Both the position numbers and the translations under genes were made by a program. This document shows, in pieces, positions 12,023 through 23,470 of a stretch of 64,000 nt of DNA. Within the stretch, counting starts at the first letter, position 1, and every line of letters begins with the position of its first letter. This DNA is from Strobilurus pachycystidiatus (Eukaryota > Basidiomycota > Agaricomycetes > Agaricales > Physalacriaceae). The notes below the pieces were generated by a model. That model saw only the letters and a program-made list of their open reading frames with translations, was not told where the DNA came from and did not search any database. The stretch covers positions 2,108,001 to 2,172,000 of the forward strand of contig JAHLMK010000005.1 in NCBI GenBank assembly GCA_019915135.1. The letters run 5' to 3'.

Positions 12023-15000
12023 ATGGATGACGCACTCCGTAACGCAGAGGCTGGCATTGGGCAGGAGCAGCAGCGCCAGCGCAGGTCGGCGCCGTCGTTC
12101 CTGTTCCTCATGTTTATGCTGTTTATGCTCACGAGCCACAACGGAGACGAGTTTCTGGCGCGGCATCAGTACCAGCACGCACTGGAAACGCTGGGATACC
12201 AATTCTCGAACTTTACGGCTTGGATAAATGGGACGGAGTCTAACTTCACACTGGTGCGTGCTGGTCGACCGACATGTATACGCGGCTGCTCACTGTGGGA
12301 CAGACTGGCAGGGACCCTCACCTGGACACTGTGCTACAACACTTCGTTCCGATGGACACTAGTCTCGACCCCCTCCAGGCCGCCTACTACAACAACGTGA
12401 CTGGCTTCAGTCGAGGAGCTACTACGTTCCATAATCTCACCTCGGAAAACACTACTCTGCCATGGAGCTCGGCTGCCCTGGCGTACGTGTCCGACGTCAA
12501 CACCACCACTATGTCGCGTAAGTTAGGATCCTGGAATTGGACAGACAACAAGATCGCATTCAGCGCATCGGAGAAGAAGGAAGTCAAGCCAGTCTCTACA
12601 GACATGGTTCACATAAATGTCTGTCACTTGTAGTCCATCTCTAGTTGTCTGATGTCTGTCTAGGGTAAAATTGAGTTGACAGAGGAGTCGGCCGGTGTCG
12701 AGATCAAGTTCGACTTCCAAGGCGTTCATTTCCTATCTAACGGATCAATATTCGGTCTCGCAGAACCATACGGGTGGGCTCAACGACTCCGCAGATGGAT
12801 ATCCACTCACATCGTCGCAGACTTCCCATCGATATCAGACTCCTTCCCGCCGTGGTGCCGAAGGAATACATGAACGTCACAGCTCGTTTCGTCGAGCCAG
12901 AGCTGTACTCAAGAATCAAGCGGCTGAGGGACATGATTGAAGCTGGCATAATTGAGCAAGATGATGTCAACTCAGGTCTGTTATGGCTGAAGTACATCCC
13001 CTATAAATACTGATTTCGTTGCGGCACAGAAAGCAGGCTAACGACATGTCCTCTTGAGGTGTACATGCAAGTTGACCCGTCGCATATACCAGCGGTGGCC
13101 ATGGAGCATCTAGAGCGCGAAATGGAACACCCAACTGGGGCACCGACAGTGCCCGCACCGAAGCTGTCCATGTCTGGCGTTCTTGTCAGCAAGGAGTGTG
13201 GTTTCATGCTGGAGATCAAGCATATCGAGGGCCTTCGGTTAGGCCAACCCCTTTGTTCTATGCGTCTTGCCTGATCAATCCCTAGATCATGGTCCTTCTT
13301 CCGCAAAGTCACTACTTGTATGACTTTCTAAGATCGGTCACCCTTCATATACTAACATTCATGTAGACGCCGGAACCGCTAGTATTACTTACTTCGTTCT
13401 GCTCATCCTTCTGACGCGCCAAATGGAACGAAGCAGAACGCCTGCAGGCATTGCCCGTGTATCGCGATGGATGTTCTTCACTCAAGCAACCATTGATTCG
13501 GTATCGTTCGCTGCTCACATCACTTTTGCGATCATAGCCGAGGGAAGGCCGTCTATTTCGCTGACTGCACCAGCATTTCTTGCGTGTACGATGTTCGTCT
13601 ATGAAGCGGTGAATATCTGTCTCAACCGATTCTATTACTCCGTTACTCAAAGTCGCGCCTGTAGCAATTCGCGGTCCTGGTTCATCAAGTTCAGATGCCA
13701 GAGGATAATCTAGAGGCAGCGCCGACGGCAACACCACCGCAAGCTCCTACACCCGATTCGCAGGTCTTGGGCGTTTCGAGTATCTCTGAGTCACCTGCAT
13801 CACAAGCGGATGAACGGCCAACACAGATGGAGGATGCAACCCAAACAACAGCTGCGCAATCTGCTCCTCTGCCTACCCAGGCGAACCCAGAAGCGGATCT
13901 ACCGCAGTCACCGACATTTTGGGCGTTCGCTGCTCAACATCTGAGAACAGATCCTGGCGCTAGACTGTGTATGTCCTTCGTCTTTTCTCTTGAACGTATC
14001 TTGATGTTGAATATAGGGTTGACCATGTTCTTCTTCCTTACCTTCATTGTCCGAGTGATTCTGTCGCCCACACTGTCGCTGATATTTGTCGCTGTGACAT
14101 ATTCGGGTATATGGTTACCGCAGATTGTGAGATCTGTTCGGCGGGGGCGGTCGAGCGGGTTTGCCAAAGAGTATGTCATTGGGACGACTATCTGTAGGTT
14201 ATACCTGGCAATGTGTAAGTTTCCGCAGAAAGTGATGAGCTTGAATTGACACGCGTCCTTGCAGACTTCTTGATCTGCCCCAACAACGTCCTCGAAGTAG
14301 AGCCTCGAGGTGTGTCCAACATTGGTGCTTTCATCAGGAAAGGCGACGGCTAACCCACTGATAGCGTGGGCGTATTGGTTGGCTGGGTTCGTCTGCTTCC
14401 AGGCTGTGTTGGTGATGCTTCAAGATGCTCTGGGCCCTGCCTTCTTCGTACCCACTCAAGTAAGGCCTCTTCGTTGGGCGCCAATGCTTGTTGCTGATGT
14501 ATCCCACTACTTAGTTTGCCACTCCCAAGGCCTACGACTACCATCCAGCTCTGCCATTACCAGACCCAGAGTCTCCGGAGCAGACACTTGGCGACTGTGC
14601 AATTTGTATGGACGCTATTCAAGTTGATGCTTCGCTGGTACGCGGGAGAAAGTCAATCGACGAGAAGGTGGATAGCTGGGACACCAGGTCGGGGAACAGC
14701 AAGAGGAAGACCAAGAGTCTTCTCAATGCCGTGCAGGTTGGCGTGGGCAATGCTGTCACGAGGAAGAGTTACAGTTTGGCGCCGTGCCATCATTTATTCG
14801 TATGTGGCGTTCTATCTGGTTCTTGGGCCCAAGTACTGAAGACAATACCGATAGCATACAGACTGTCTTGAGAAGGTGCGAGGTGATTCATTCTTTGGAG
14901 CCAATACTAACTCACACATGGCACTCAGTGGCTCGCAATCAAGGTCGGTCTGCGTTGAAGCTGAAAGGCGACGTACTGACTTATCACCTTCGCAGAATAT

Positions 15001-15037
15001 ATGCCCTCAGTGTCGCCGCCCGTTACCGCCACTGTAA
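12023..15037 (+). CDS. tul1: Transmembrane RING E3 ubiquitin ligase Tul1/Dsc1 (Golgi-endosome DSC complex)
   Basis: This is the catalytic subunit of the Dsc/Tul1 ligase, which ubiquitinates misplaced membrane proteins in Golgi and endosomes and, in some fungi, triggers SREBP cleavage. The ATG at 12023 precedes an N-terminal hydrophobic segment (PSFLFLMFMLFML). A long luminal region follows with many N-glycosylation sites (NFT, NGT, NVT, NLT, NTT, NWT). Later exons give KIELTEESAGVEIKFDFQG, VVPKEYMNVTARFVEPELY, then several helices (AGTASITYFVLLILLTRQ, TMFFFLTFIVRVILSPTLS, WLPQIVRSVRRGRSSGF). The C-terminal RING runs CAICMDAIQVDAS..LAPCHHLF..DCLEKW..CPQCRRPLPPL, with the terminal PxCRxPLP typical of Tul1. 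There are ten or more exons. Its start is 134 bp from the divergent nnf1 start. Confidence 0.88.
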
Positions 15038-15211
15038 CCGTTTATTTAGTACATTGGAATTTATTTGCGCCACGAACTTGTAATATATGCACAGTATATA
15101 TGTAATGTAAGTCTAGATAACAATCATTAGTATGATAATAAGGTGCTACGTTTGATTTGCAGTCCTGCAATTATGACCCAAATCATGATCGGCAGCCCTT
15201 GGTGTCTGACC

Positions 15212-16814
15212 ATGACCTCGACGCCAAGTTCGCACAGTCTCAGCAACGCCACCCAGTCTCAGAATCGTCCGTCGAGCTCGGCGATGCTATGGGCCCATCT
15301 TCAGCGCAAAGACACAAGTTTGCCGCCGTCCAGTGCGATTTCACTTCCGCCGCTGGCCCCCCTGGACAAGACCAGCACCTCGCTGCGCATTCTTCTGCAC
15401 GACACTCAGTCTCATTTTGAGACGTTCTCGGACAAGGTGAACGTGCTGACGAAGGGCGTTGAGGATGCGAAGAGGGAAATTGCGAAGACCAAGGCGCTTT
15501 TCGAAAAGGAGCATGAGGACCTGACCACTGAGATGTTTGATCTGGGTAAGACTCTCCCCCCACAATCATGATTATCTGACTGGCTTGTAGCAAATCGATG
15601 CCAGAACGAGATAATCAAGGCAGTAGGACAGCCGGTCCAGGCGAGCAAGTTTACCGACCTCGAGAAGGACATTCGACTGAGGCTAGAAGGCCTAGACAAA
15701 CGCGTAGATTCGATGCAATTGGTCAGGAAAAGTGTATCTTGCCGTGCTTACTTGAAGCTAATGCTCTGACCAGCTGTATCAAGCAAATTCGCGAGTCCTT
15801 CACGCGCAAACTCAAACCCTTCAAACTATCCAAGAACAACAAGGCACTATACTCTCAGCTTTGATGCCTCTCTTGCCCCTTCTTCAAGCCGTTCCTCTGC
15901 ACATCAACAGCGCTCGCACCTCCGTCCAGGAATCCATCACCAAAGCATTCGAACCAGTGACCTTTGTCAAGCCTGCTTCTGTTTCGCCCAAGACGAGAAC
16001 CCGCTCAACTTCGCCGATCAGACCATCCCAGCGCTCAAGCCATTTTACCGAAAAGTCGCCATTGTCTGGACGCAAGCGACGGCGCGTAGACGAGAACACC
16101 AGTGATACTCCCCAGCAATCTTCCTCTTCGCCGCCGCGGGAACGACCGATCGCTGCTGCGCTCCATCTTATGCCAGGCCGACGATTAACCCACAGCAACA
16201 ACAACGCGAAACCTCTTGGTCCGCCTCTTCTGACTATCCGAGCACCTTTCACCAATCTCGACCCGAAGACTCCTCGTCGTCCTTTGGCTGATCTTCCCCT
16301 CGGAGGCAGCGGTACGAGACATCCCGCCGCCAGACTATCGTTCAATAACAGACGAGGCTCCTCGGTGTTTGCTCCAACACCCAACTCTTCTCGAATTCCT
16401 CAACTGCCTGTTTGCACTGGTGGTTCCTCTGCCGTCATGCAATCTTCGGCTCACAGCCTCAAAGTGGTACCCGACCTCATCCAGCATGCAGATACTCCTC
16501 CTCCTCCCCATCCAGTGCGTCCCGCCGATACAGTCAATACAAGCGCTCCTTGTGTCACGCCTCGCACTGTCAAGCCATATCCTGTTCAAGCCAGTACTGC
16601 TCGGCGTCCGCTAGCCGCTTTGCCCCGTGCTGGGTCAATAACACCCGCTACTTTCATGCCTCCTCCCTCGTTAAGACAGAGAAGATCACCTTTTGTGAGT
16701 TTTTGCTTTGGGCCTCTAGACTTGCGGTATCTAAAGCCCTTTCAGAGACAAGGGCGCCGCTTTATACCCTTAGATGATTCCGACGACTCTGACGCGGATA
16801 CGAATGGGGGATGA
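15212..16814 (+). CDS. Hypothetical coiled-coil protein with disordered, basic C-terminus
   Basis: No family was recognised. Exon 1 runs 15212-15545, followed by exons starting near 15593 and 15774, and a last short exon after an optional 42-nt intron near 16695-16736. Residues about 40-220 form alpha-helical coiled coil (LRILLHDTQSHFETFSDKVN, KREIAKTKALFEKEHEDL, DLEKDIRLRLEGLDKRVDS, QTQTLQTIQEQQGTILSALM). The second half is Ser/Pro/Arg-rich with probable nuclear signals (SGRKRRRVDE) and two similar RRPLADLP / RRPLAALP motifs about 100 residues apart. It ends in an acidic DDSDDSDAD tail. The architecture fits a chromosomal scaffold or meiotic axis protein, but that is inference only. It lies 175 bp downstream of tul1. 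Confidence 0.65.
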
Positions 16815-17666
16815 TCTCGCGAATGATGGTCTCTGTCATCTCTACTGTAATGCTTATTGTATGTTTGCTACATTTCACCCAATCGATCACAATCACCTTA
16901 TACCCATTGGAACTTATGCGCTGTAACCATCTTTGCGAGGACTGGACTCGAATTAAATGCTGATTTCTCACACTGACATATCCCTTGGCTTCCATTTACT
17001 TCTGTTGCGCAAACGACAATCTGCCTCAGATCGCAGCATCGTGTTTTTCTCTGGCAGATCCTGTGATTTCATTTTCTGGAGTCTAAAACGTTGAACGAGT
17101 CAGCAGATGCTGAGAGAAAGTATGATTTGGCAAGATGTTGTGCTAGTGCGCTCTGTCCTCTGTCTAGTGATGTACCACGCGTCGGGCAGATACAGAGAGC
17201 AAAACGAAACAGTACAGTACGCGACGCGACGAGAGGAAATCACAAGCTTCCTTGGCCACGTTTCTGGGTCATTGTTCTCTCGCCGCGCCGTCGATTCCTG
17301 GCGCCCCACTGGCAGTGCCCAGCGCTTCACCTCACATCGTCAAGCGCCCTCGTCCTTCCTCCCACTCTCGGCGCGAATCACAAGGTCTCTTCTCGAGCTC
17401 ATTTAAGGACGTCTTACACGTTCGACCCGACAAGAATGATAGAGGGTGCTCCAAGCTGAACCCGAGCCAATGTAACTATTGAACCTTGTGCTTCTGTACG
17501 AATATTTGTTGATGAGATACTATGGATGCAAGGAAATTATAAAGTACTAGATGTAAATGAAGTTTGGAGGTTAATACGGCCACGTTTCTGAGAACCGAAC
17601 AAGGTGAGCATATATTCAAGTCTTTGACAATGGCAGGAACGTACATACATTTCCTCTTCAGGGTCT
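16815..17666. other. Convergent intergenic region, no gene seen
   Basis: Short open frames exist here but none shows a domain, a splice-consistent extension or a plausible start context. It holds the 3' untranslated regions of the two flanking genes. Confidence 0.55.
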
Positions 17667-19173
17667 TCAATCGAGGGCGAGAACGAGACGACAGCGATTA
17701 TCAAGCGCAGGCAGCCGCCCGCGGATGAGGCTCGAAAGTTCTTCGAAAGAGGGCGGCTCTTCTGACCACCCTTCCTCAGTAGCCTTCGGGTTACCTTCAC
17801 CTTCTTGAATTGCTCGCAAGGCACACCACATGTTCATATTGACCGCCAACTTGAGAACGAGTGTAACGATGGATGGAAACCCAGGATGGGTCGACAAGAC
17901 ATCATTGAGTATCTGCCAGGAAGGGGATTCCAGGAATGTCACAAGGTCTTCAGGAGATAATATGTATGTTTGCAGAGGGATGACAATCTTCCATACTTGA
18001 GGAGCATGGAACAGCTGGAGGAAATCGACGACGCCGCGCAGCTCCTTGACATCAAAAGAGGAGTTGAGTCCGTTCCTCAGTTCTAGAACATGAAGGGTCC
18101 TGAGATCAGAAAACGCGTGTTTCTCAAGAAAGTAGGCTGCGGAAGTTGTCGGTTAGTAGCTGATAGACGCGAGGGCAGCTAGAGTTCTTACCGAGGATGA
18201 CATCCTTGCTTGGTATACCACTGTCCTCGCCGACGGCCGGGTCAAAGCAAACTCTAAGATACTTCAGGCTTTGTGAAGCGGCGGTGACCAGACGCAGCAC
18301 GTCGTCGAGTGTCTCCGATGTAATGCCAGACGGCGGCATGGTCCAAGATTTGCGCCATTGCAAGCGCAATACTTGCAGCTGACTGAGATCAAAGGCTGCT
18401 CCAACTATCCACGCAACGAGGCAACGATCTACGCGGATTCCAAGAGAAGCTAGGGACTTGGGGGATACACGCCGGGAGGTGCTCTTCTGCAGAGAGTTGT
18501 AGTAGCCTTCCCGCAGGTACAGAGCGTCTTCGGCATTGTTGCTATGCAAGACTTCTTGGCCAAGGTCCAAATGTCGCAGTCGAGGTATGCCATCAACGAG
18601 GCGCATGAGCTCGGCCGCGGCGAGCCGTGTCGAACTCAATTCTAAGGTGTCGAGAGTTGGCGCCCAGCCTTGAAGAATAATTTCCTCTTCAGCTGGACCC
18701 CAGTTGTAAAAGTCGCTGAGCTTCAGCTCTCTCAGGTTGGGGAGCGAAAGCTTGGCGAATTCACGCGCAGCAGGAGTGTCAAGGAGAGGCGGCCGCTCCA
18801 TCTCTTCCCAGTCTGCGTCCGTCTGACATTCTCCAGCGTAAAAGTGCAGCCTTGCTACACCGGCGGCGAGGTGGGGGTACAAGGGAAGATGCTCGTTGTA
18901 GCGTTTGAACTGGTCGCTGAGCCAGAAGTAGAGCTCCTGGTGCAAGGCTGGTTGAGCATACCTGCACCATTCTTTGCAGACGAAGGTAAGTTCGCAGAGC
19001 CATGGGCGCTTGACGTGTTTGATTATTTCTGCGAATAGCTCTGGAGGCACGACGGGCCCTATGCCGGGTGCGGCGCTGACCAGTGCCTCGTCGGGTTTTA
19101 CACCAGAAAGCTGCAAGTCCCTCTTGGTGAATACGGCAAAGCATTCAACAAAAAACGCGCCTACCGTTGACAT
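17667..19173 (-). CDS. F-box/leucine-rich-like protein, paralogue A
   Basis: This is a probable substrate receptor of an SCF ubiquitin ligase. Two exons (18192-19173 and 17667-18136, 55-nt intron) give 483 residues. An F-box-like start is seen at residues ~42-85 (PVVPPELFAEIIKHVKRPW, then LTFVCKEWCRYAQPALH). Irregular repeats follow (LPNLRELKLSDFYNW, GWAPTLDTLELSSTRL, GIPRLRHLDLGQEVL). It is clearly paralogous to the gene at 25219-26691: both share PLYPHLAA, EEMERPPLL/DEMERLPLL, ELMRLVDG, YLREGYYN and TSRRVSPKSL. Both also have one phase-1 intron after the codon run DVIL/DVLL. The two lie in opposite orientation about 6 kb apart. The target is unknown. Confidence 0.85.
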
Positions 19174-20277
19174 GGTTCCGGTTAGAGCAGTAAATTGTTG
19201 CAGGGACGTCGTTTTCGCGCACTTATATTCCGTAATTCCGTCAGCGCGTTAGAGTTGCGCTGAGCGTAAAGTTAAGCAAGACATAGACTTTCTTCTAGCT
19301 TGTTCAAATTGACACACTGAAACGAGAGGCGAAGCACTTGTGAAGTTGTATTGATGGGAGGCCTGATGGAGAGGGCTCGATGACGATGCTTGTGTTTCAC
19401 TAACCTGCCTCACTAATGTCGGAGTTTAAATTCCATTCGGAAAGTTGTTCTCACGGGCTCCCGATGCCGGTGTCGTTCGCGGGCGTGCTGGCCTCTGCAA
19501 CTTGTAAATTGACGCAAGTTGATAGACAAAGCATGTAAGTACTTACAGCTAGTAGATTTGATGCTTATGAACATGCTATGGGCTCAGTCATACTGTGCTG
19601 ATGCTTCAGCTTGGGTAGGGAGAGGTTTGACACCGGTCTGCTTGAACTGTTGAACTAGTTTCTGGCCTCTCTAGCGAGCTTTCGCAACAGCATCTCTCAT
19701 AGGCATTGATCTGAGCAGCTTGCCGAGTGCAGCTACCCCGCATCGCGTTGCCCTCGCGTCGCGTGTACCGGATTAGGTCTGAGATTCAGACTCCGAAGTT
19801 AGTGAATCTCGACTAGAAAAGCAAATTCAAGGCGCGCCGCAAATTGCGAAGAAATTCGAAAAATTCATGGCATGATCTCAAGCACTTTCCGCTGCTCAGA
19901 ATTTTTTCTCAGAGCAGTGGCGCGCTTTTAGAGCAAGAACATTGAGAATTCACTAACCTCCGCCAAATTCTTCCCAATCGGGAGGACAGATGATCGGCAT
20001 GCGCTCCCTCCCAAAATGGCACTTGCTCCCGACTCTGAGGCATACAGCTCCCACAGTGCTTTCTACTGGCTGCAACTTTGACTGTGAGTGAGGCAAGCTG
20101 TTTCCTCTCTTCTCTCCTTCCTTTTTTCTCCTTTTCTTTTTCTTTTTCTTTTCTTTTTATTTAAATTAATAATAACAGGCACAAGCATCGTCACCGAGCC
20201 ATGGAGAGACAACGGAGACTTTATACCCGGACCGCTACTCCGAACAAATTTCGCCCCTTCGTCGCTCTCGTTGGACC
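19174..20277. other. Divergent intergenic region with long pyrimidine tract
   Basis: No gene is seen. A ~65-nt C/T tract at about 20098-20160 is followed by ATTTAAATTAATAATAACAG. This could be the 3' end of a 5'-UTR intron or a CT-rich core promoter of the methyltransferase gene starting at 20278. Confidence 0.55.
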
Positions 20278-21630
20278 ATGTTCTTCTATATCTCTTTCCT
20301 GCGTCCTCCTCCCTCTACTGTCTCCCTGTCAGGAAAATTATTCATAGTACCTCAAATTGCAAACGATCTTCGCACCGAATTTTTTGACGGGACTCAGGAT
20401 ATCTATTATTCATGGCACTGCTCGGGCATACCTCCGACGAAGAGCACCAAGTTGACGACATGGAGGCAGGAGACGACGTATAAGGAGCTGCCTGTGCCGC
20501 TTCCGCGCGGGGCGAGGGAGGGACAGAGCTGGAGGCTCGTCTTAAGCGCAGATGATCCGCTGGTAGAGCTTGGTGATGTCGCGGCGGTGGGGAAGCGACC
20601 ATTGCCGGTTATGTCCATGCCAATATTGATATCGCGAGGCGGGTATGGCGGAAAGAAGCAGGAGCAGATCGAGAGGGTGTATGGACTGGGTGGCGCTGGG
20701 AAGATGAAGATCACCGAGCAGACGTCCTTCGATCTTGACAAGGTGTGTCGGTTCGTTCTTCGCATGACATGGCTGATCGTACGAAGTGTACAGAAAATAT
20801 GGGATAGCGGTATTGGGCTTTCTTCGTGGCTTGTTAGTCGACTTGGCGCAAAAGCTCTACCGGACGCTTTACAGGACGCCGTTTTTTCAGTGGAACCAAG
20901 AAGGATTCTCGAGCTTGGTAGTTTGGGACGATCTCTATGCGGATTCTTCGCTGACATTGATCCTGTCAGGCGCTGGAACTGGAGTCGTATCGCTGACGAT
21001 TGCTGCCTTGAGGCGGTCGCTTCTTGATGAAGAAACGGATGACAGCCAGACGCGGATCATCACAAGTGACCTCGGTAAGTATGAAGCTGCCACTTTCTGC
21101 GCCACTCTGTGGCATCGACGATCGTTGTTTTTTCTGTCTCCAGAGGCCCTTTGCGCGTACTTGTCTGGAATGATGGATTATGTCTTGTTATTGACTTCCA
21201 ACTATTGCTCTAGAATCCGCCATGCCTCTTCTTGAGCACAACATATCTTCCAACGAACATCTGTTTCGATCGCGTCCTCAAGCTGCAACGTTAGACTGGG
21301 ACGAAGATCTGCCCGAGTTTGTCGGGACGGGATTCGACGCTATCGTGTATGGACTCAATGTGTCTTCTGCTGCGTTTGACTGACGAGAGTCTTAGGATGG
21401 CAGATGTCACGTATAACACTGCGTCATTCCCTGCGCTAGTGCAGACCTTGTCGCGGCTGGTCAAGGTTCGCACCGAGCGGCCAGTTATCTTGCTGGGATA
21501 CAAGCAGCGGGACGAGTCTGAACGAACGCTTTGGCCGATGGCGAAAGCGGAGGGTATCGATTTTGTCAAGCTGGATGAAGTCGCCGGAGCTGGTGGGCAG
21601 GCGATTGAAATCTGGATCAGCGAAGCGTAG
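20278..21630 (+). CDS. Methyltransf_16 family protein-lysine methyltransferase (METTL21-like)
   Basis: This is an S-adenosylmethionine-dependent methyltransferase of the family that modifies elongation factors and chaperones on lysine; its substrate here is unknown. Five exons keep frame (20278-20742, 20794-20917, 20970-21074, 21214-21346, 21396-21630; 353 residues). N-terminal MFFYISFLRPPPSTVSLSGK starts a conserved fungal leader. Motifs: KIWDSGIGLSSWL, motif I ILELGAGTGVVSLTIAAL formed across the exon 2/3 border, motif II ITSDLESAMPLLEHNI, and the post-motif DAIVMADVTYNTASFP (equivalent of the family's DxxY). Near the end LLGYKQRD is followed by GAGGQAIEIW. All core elements are intact, so it is likely functional. 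A second member of the same family lies at 46939-48134. Confidence 0.88.
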
Positions 21631-22493
21631 ATTTTCGCCTCGGAGTCGACTAATAGGACACCAATTTTTTGCCTAAATACCTTCGAAGATGGGTGAAAAC
21701 CTGCAGTGCGTATATGAACGCGTCGTGTGACGTTCTGAAACGAATACATGACGCTTCGAGGCGGTCGTGGCGTGGACACGAAGTATGTTTCTGTTTTGCT
21801 GTACTATACATTATGCTCTAATGTGAGGTTGTGTTTAGAAGCTGGAAACACACTTTGAGATCTACGCGCTTTGGCCAGGAAAACGCGTTTTGTGCTCATC
21901 CAGAAGTACAGTGATTTTAGGAGAAGGCGTCGAGGCGAACTCTGATCGGTTCTTTACCCCTGTTCCGAGGATTGTATCGCGCATCGTGGCGCAACTCATT
22001 GCACTTTTCCTGGCGAGTTGCCTCTGCTTGTCCCACTCTATATATTGTCTACTAACAAACAACGCGTAGGGCAACTACAAAACAGAAAAGACGCCACACG
22101 GCAGTACGCGACGAGAGAAACTCTCCGCCACACATTGCCTTTTATGGTGGTGCCATTGGTCTCCCTTCGATCTTGGCTCAATCAGATACAGTTTTCTCTC
22201 TTGCTTGCTTCAACGCTCACTCGATGTTGGCTGCCTTGCTGTTCGAACGACGAACGTATCACAAGCAGCGGTGTCACTATGTCTTCCGACGTCGATCGGC
22301 TCTGACTCCGCGATGAGCACCTTCTGCTTTTGCCACCGTCTGCAGCGCAGACATGCTCACATGATCCCTCTGAAAATCTATATAAGCAGCGAATCCCCGC
22401 CTACAGCTTTCCATCGCCCTTTCGTCCCCATCATCAACACTCTCTACGACGCTGCCAGCGCTCACCACTCTCTTTTCCACACACACATTCACT
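21631..22493. other. Intergenic region carrying promoter of the repeat protein gene
   Basis: No coding sequence is recognised. The last ~115 nt contain a TATA element and a pyrimidine-rich leader ending at the ATG at 22494. Confidence 0.55.
22379..22386 (+). promoter_or_regulatory. TATA box of secreted repeat-protein gene
   Basis: TATATAAG lies 115 nt upstream of the ATG at 22494. A strong TATA box is typical of highly or conditionally expressed fungal genes. Confidence 0.6.
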
Positions 22494-23470
22494 ATGTTCG
22501 TCAACGTCGCCTTTGTTTCGCTCGCCCTCGCCACGGCCACTCTCGCCACGCCCGTCGGTCTTCCTGGCGCCCCCGTGCCCGTCGCTCCGCCCGGCATGCG
22601 TGACCTGCCCGCCTTTCCCGCCTTTCCCGCCATCCCTGCAATTCCCGCCATCCCTGCCATACCCGCCATTCCTGCCATTCCCGCCGTGCCCGCCATTCCC
22701 GCCGTGCCCGCCATTCCCGCTGTGCCCGCGACGCCTGCGCCGCCCGCCGTGCCTGGCACTAAGCGCGCCTTCGACGCGACCATGGGCGATATCAACATTC
22801 TCAATAACAATAACATGCCAATCGCCAACGCCGTTCTCGCAGGTATGAAGGGTGCGGATGACATTGCGAGCAATCAGAGGATAGGCGAGAGCGGCAACAA
22901 CGGCGCCGGCCGCGACCCTCCCGCCTTGCCAGCTGGGGGCGTCTCTCCCTCGCCGCCGATTGGGGGCGTACCTTCCTCGGCGCCGACTGGGGGCGTACCT
23001 CCCTCGCCGCCGACTGGGGGCGTACCTCCCTCGCCGCCGACTGGGGGCGTCCCTCCCTCCGTTCCGACTGGGGGCGTCCCTCCCTCCGTTCCGACCGGGG
23101 GCGTCCCTCCCTCGGTGCCGACTGGGGGCGTACGACCCTCCGTACCGGCTAGCGGCGTCCCTCCCTCCGTGCCGACTGGGAGCGTTTCTTCCTCCGTGCC
23201 GACTGGGGGCGTACCTCCCTCTGTGCCGACTGGGGGCGTCCCTCCCTCCTTGTCGATATCGATTGAGAGCAACGGCAACCGTGTGCAAGCCTGCGGCGGC
23301 AGGATTCGCAAGGACGAGAATGGCAAGGTAAGTTTGTCCTGTACTCGTTCTTCAACGGCTAACCGTCTGGCTTCCAGGATCTTTGCGCGCCTCTGGAAAA
23401 CCAGATCACCCAGGACAACCTCGCCAACGAAGGCGACTGCAAAGCGAGTCTACGATCCAGGGTCGCCTGA
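22494..23470 (+). CDS. Secreted proline-rich tandem-repeat protein
   Basis: No characterised homologue was recognised. Exon 1 (22494-23327) and exon 2 (23378-23470) give 308 residues. A signal peptide is evident (MFVNVAFVSLALATATLA). Residues ~38-85 consist of Pro-Ala-(Ile/Val) triplets (FPAIPAIPAIP.. to ..AVPATPAPP). A KR pair (GTKRAFDA) follows that could be a Kex2 processing site. Residues ~145-255 hold about a dozen 9-residue units, consensus PTGGVPPSV. The short C-terminus has three cysteines (VQACGGRI, KDLCAPLE, EGDCKAS) and is the only part likely to fold. This layout fits a wall-associated or structural secreted protein, or a precursor. Repeat number probably varies between strains. 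Confidence 0.75.
22609..22746 (+). repeat. 9-bp coding tandem array (Pro-Ala-Ile/Val)
   Basis: About fifteen in-frame units of the form CCCGCCATT / CCCGCCGTG. They encode PAI/PAV triplets within the secreted protein. Confidence 0.75.
22934..23250 (+). repeat. 27-bp coding tandem array (PTGGVPPSV units)
   Basis: About twelve in-frame 27-nt units share the core CCGACTGGGGGCGT. Units differ by a few substitutions (PSSA, RPSV, PASG, SVSS variants), with near-identical neighbours in the middle. This suggests ongoing unequal exchange. Confidence 0.8.

Noticed and set aside
11612..12400. 262-codon plus-strand frame
   Set aside because: Its first half is antisense to nnf1 and only the part after 12023 is tul1 exon 1.
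20406..20957. 183-codon minus-strand frame
   Set aside because: Antisense to the exons of the methyltransferase, whose motifs and splice sites are clear.
22934..23250. Regular 27-bp units resembling an array
   Set aside because: Not a CRISPR: no spacers, in-frame coding repeats in a eukaryotic secreted protein.
22434..23326. Long minus-strand frames (284 and 150 codons) opposite the repeat protein
   Set aside because: They mirror the tandem repeats in antisense (Gly/Arg or Gly/Thr/Pro repeats). The plus strand has the signal peptide, intron and Cys tail.
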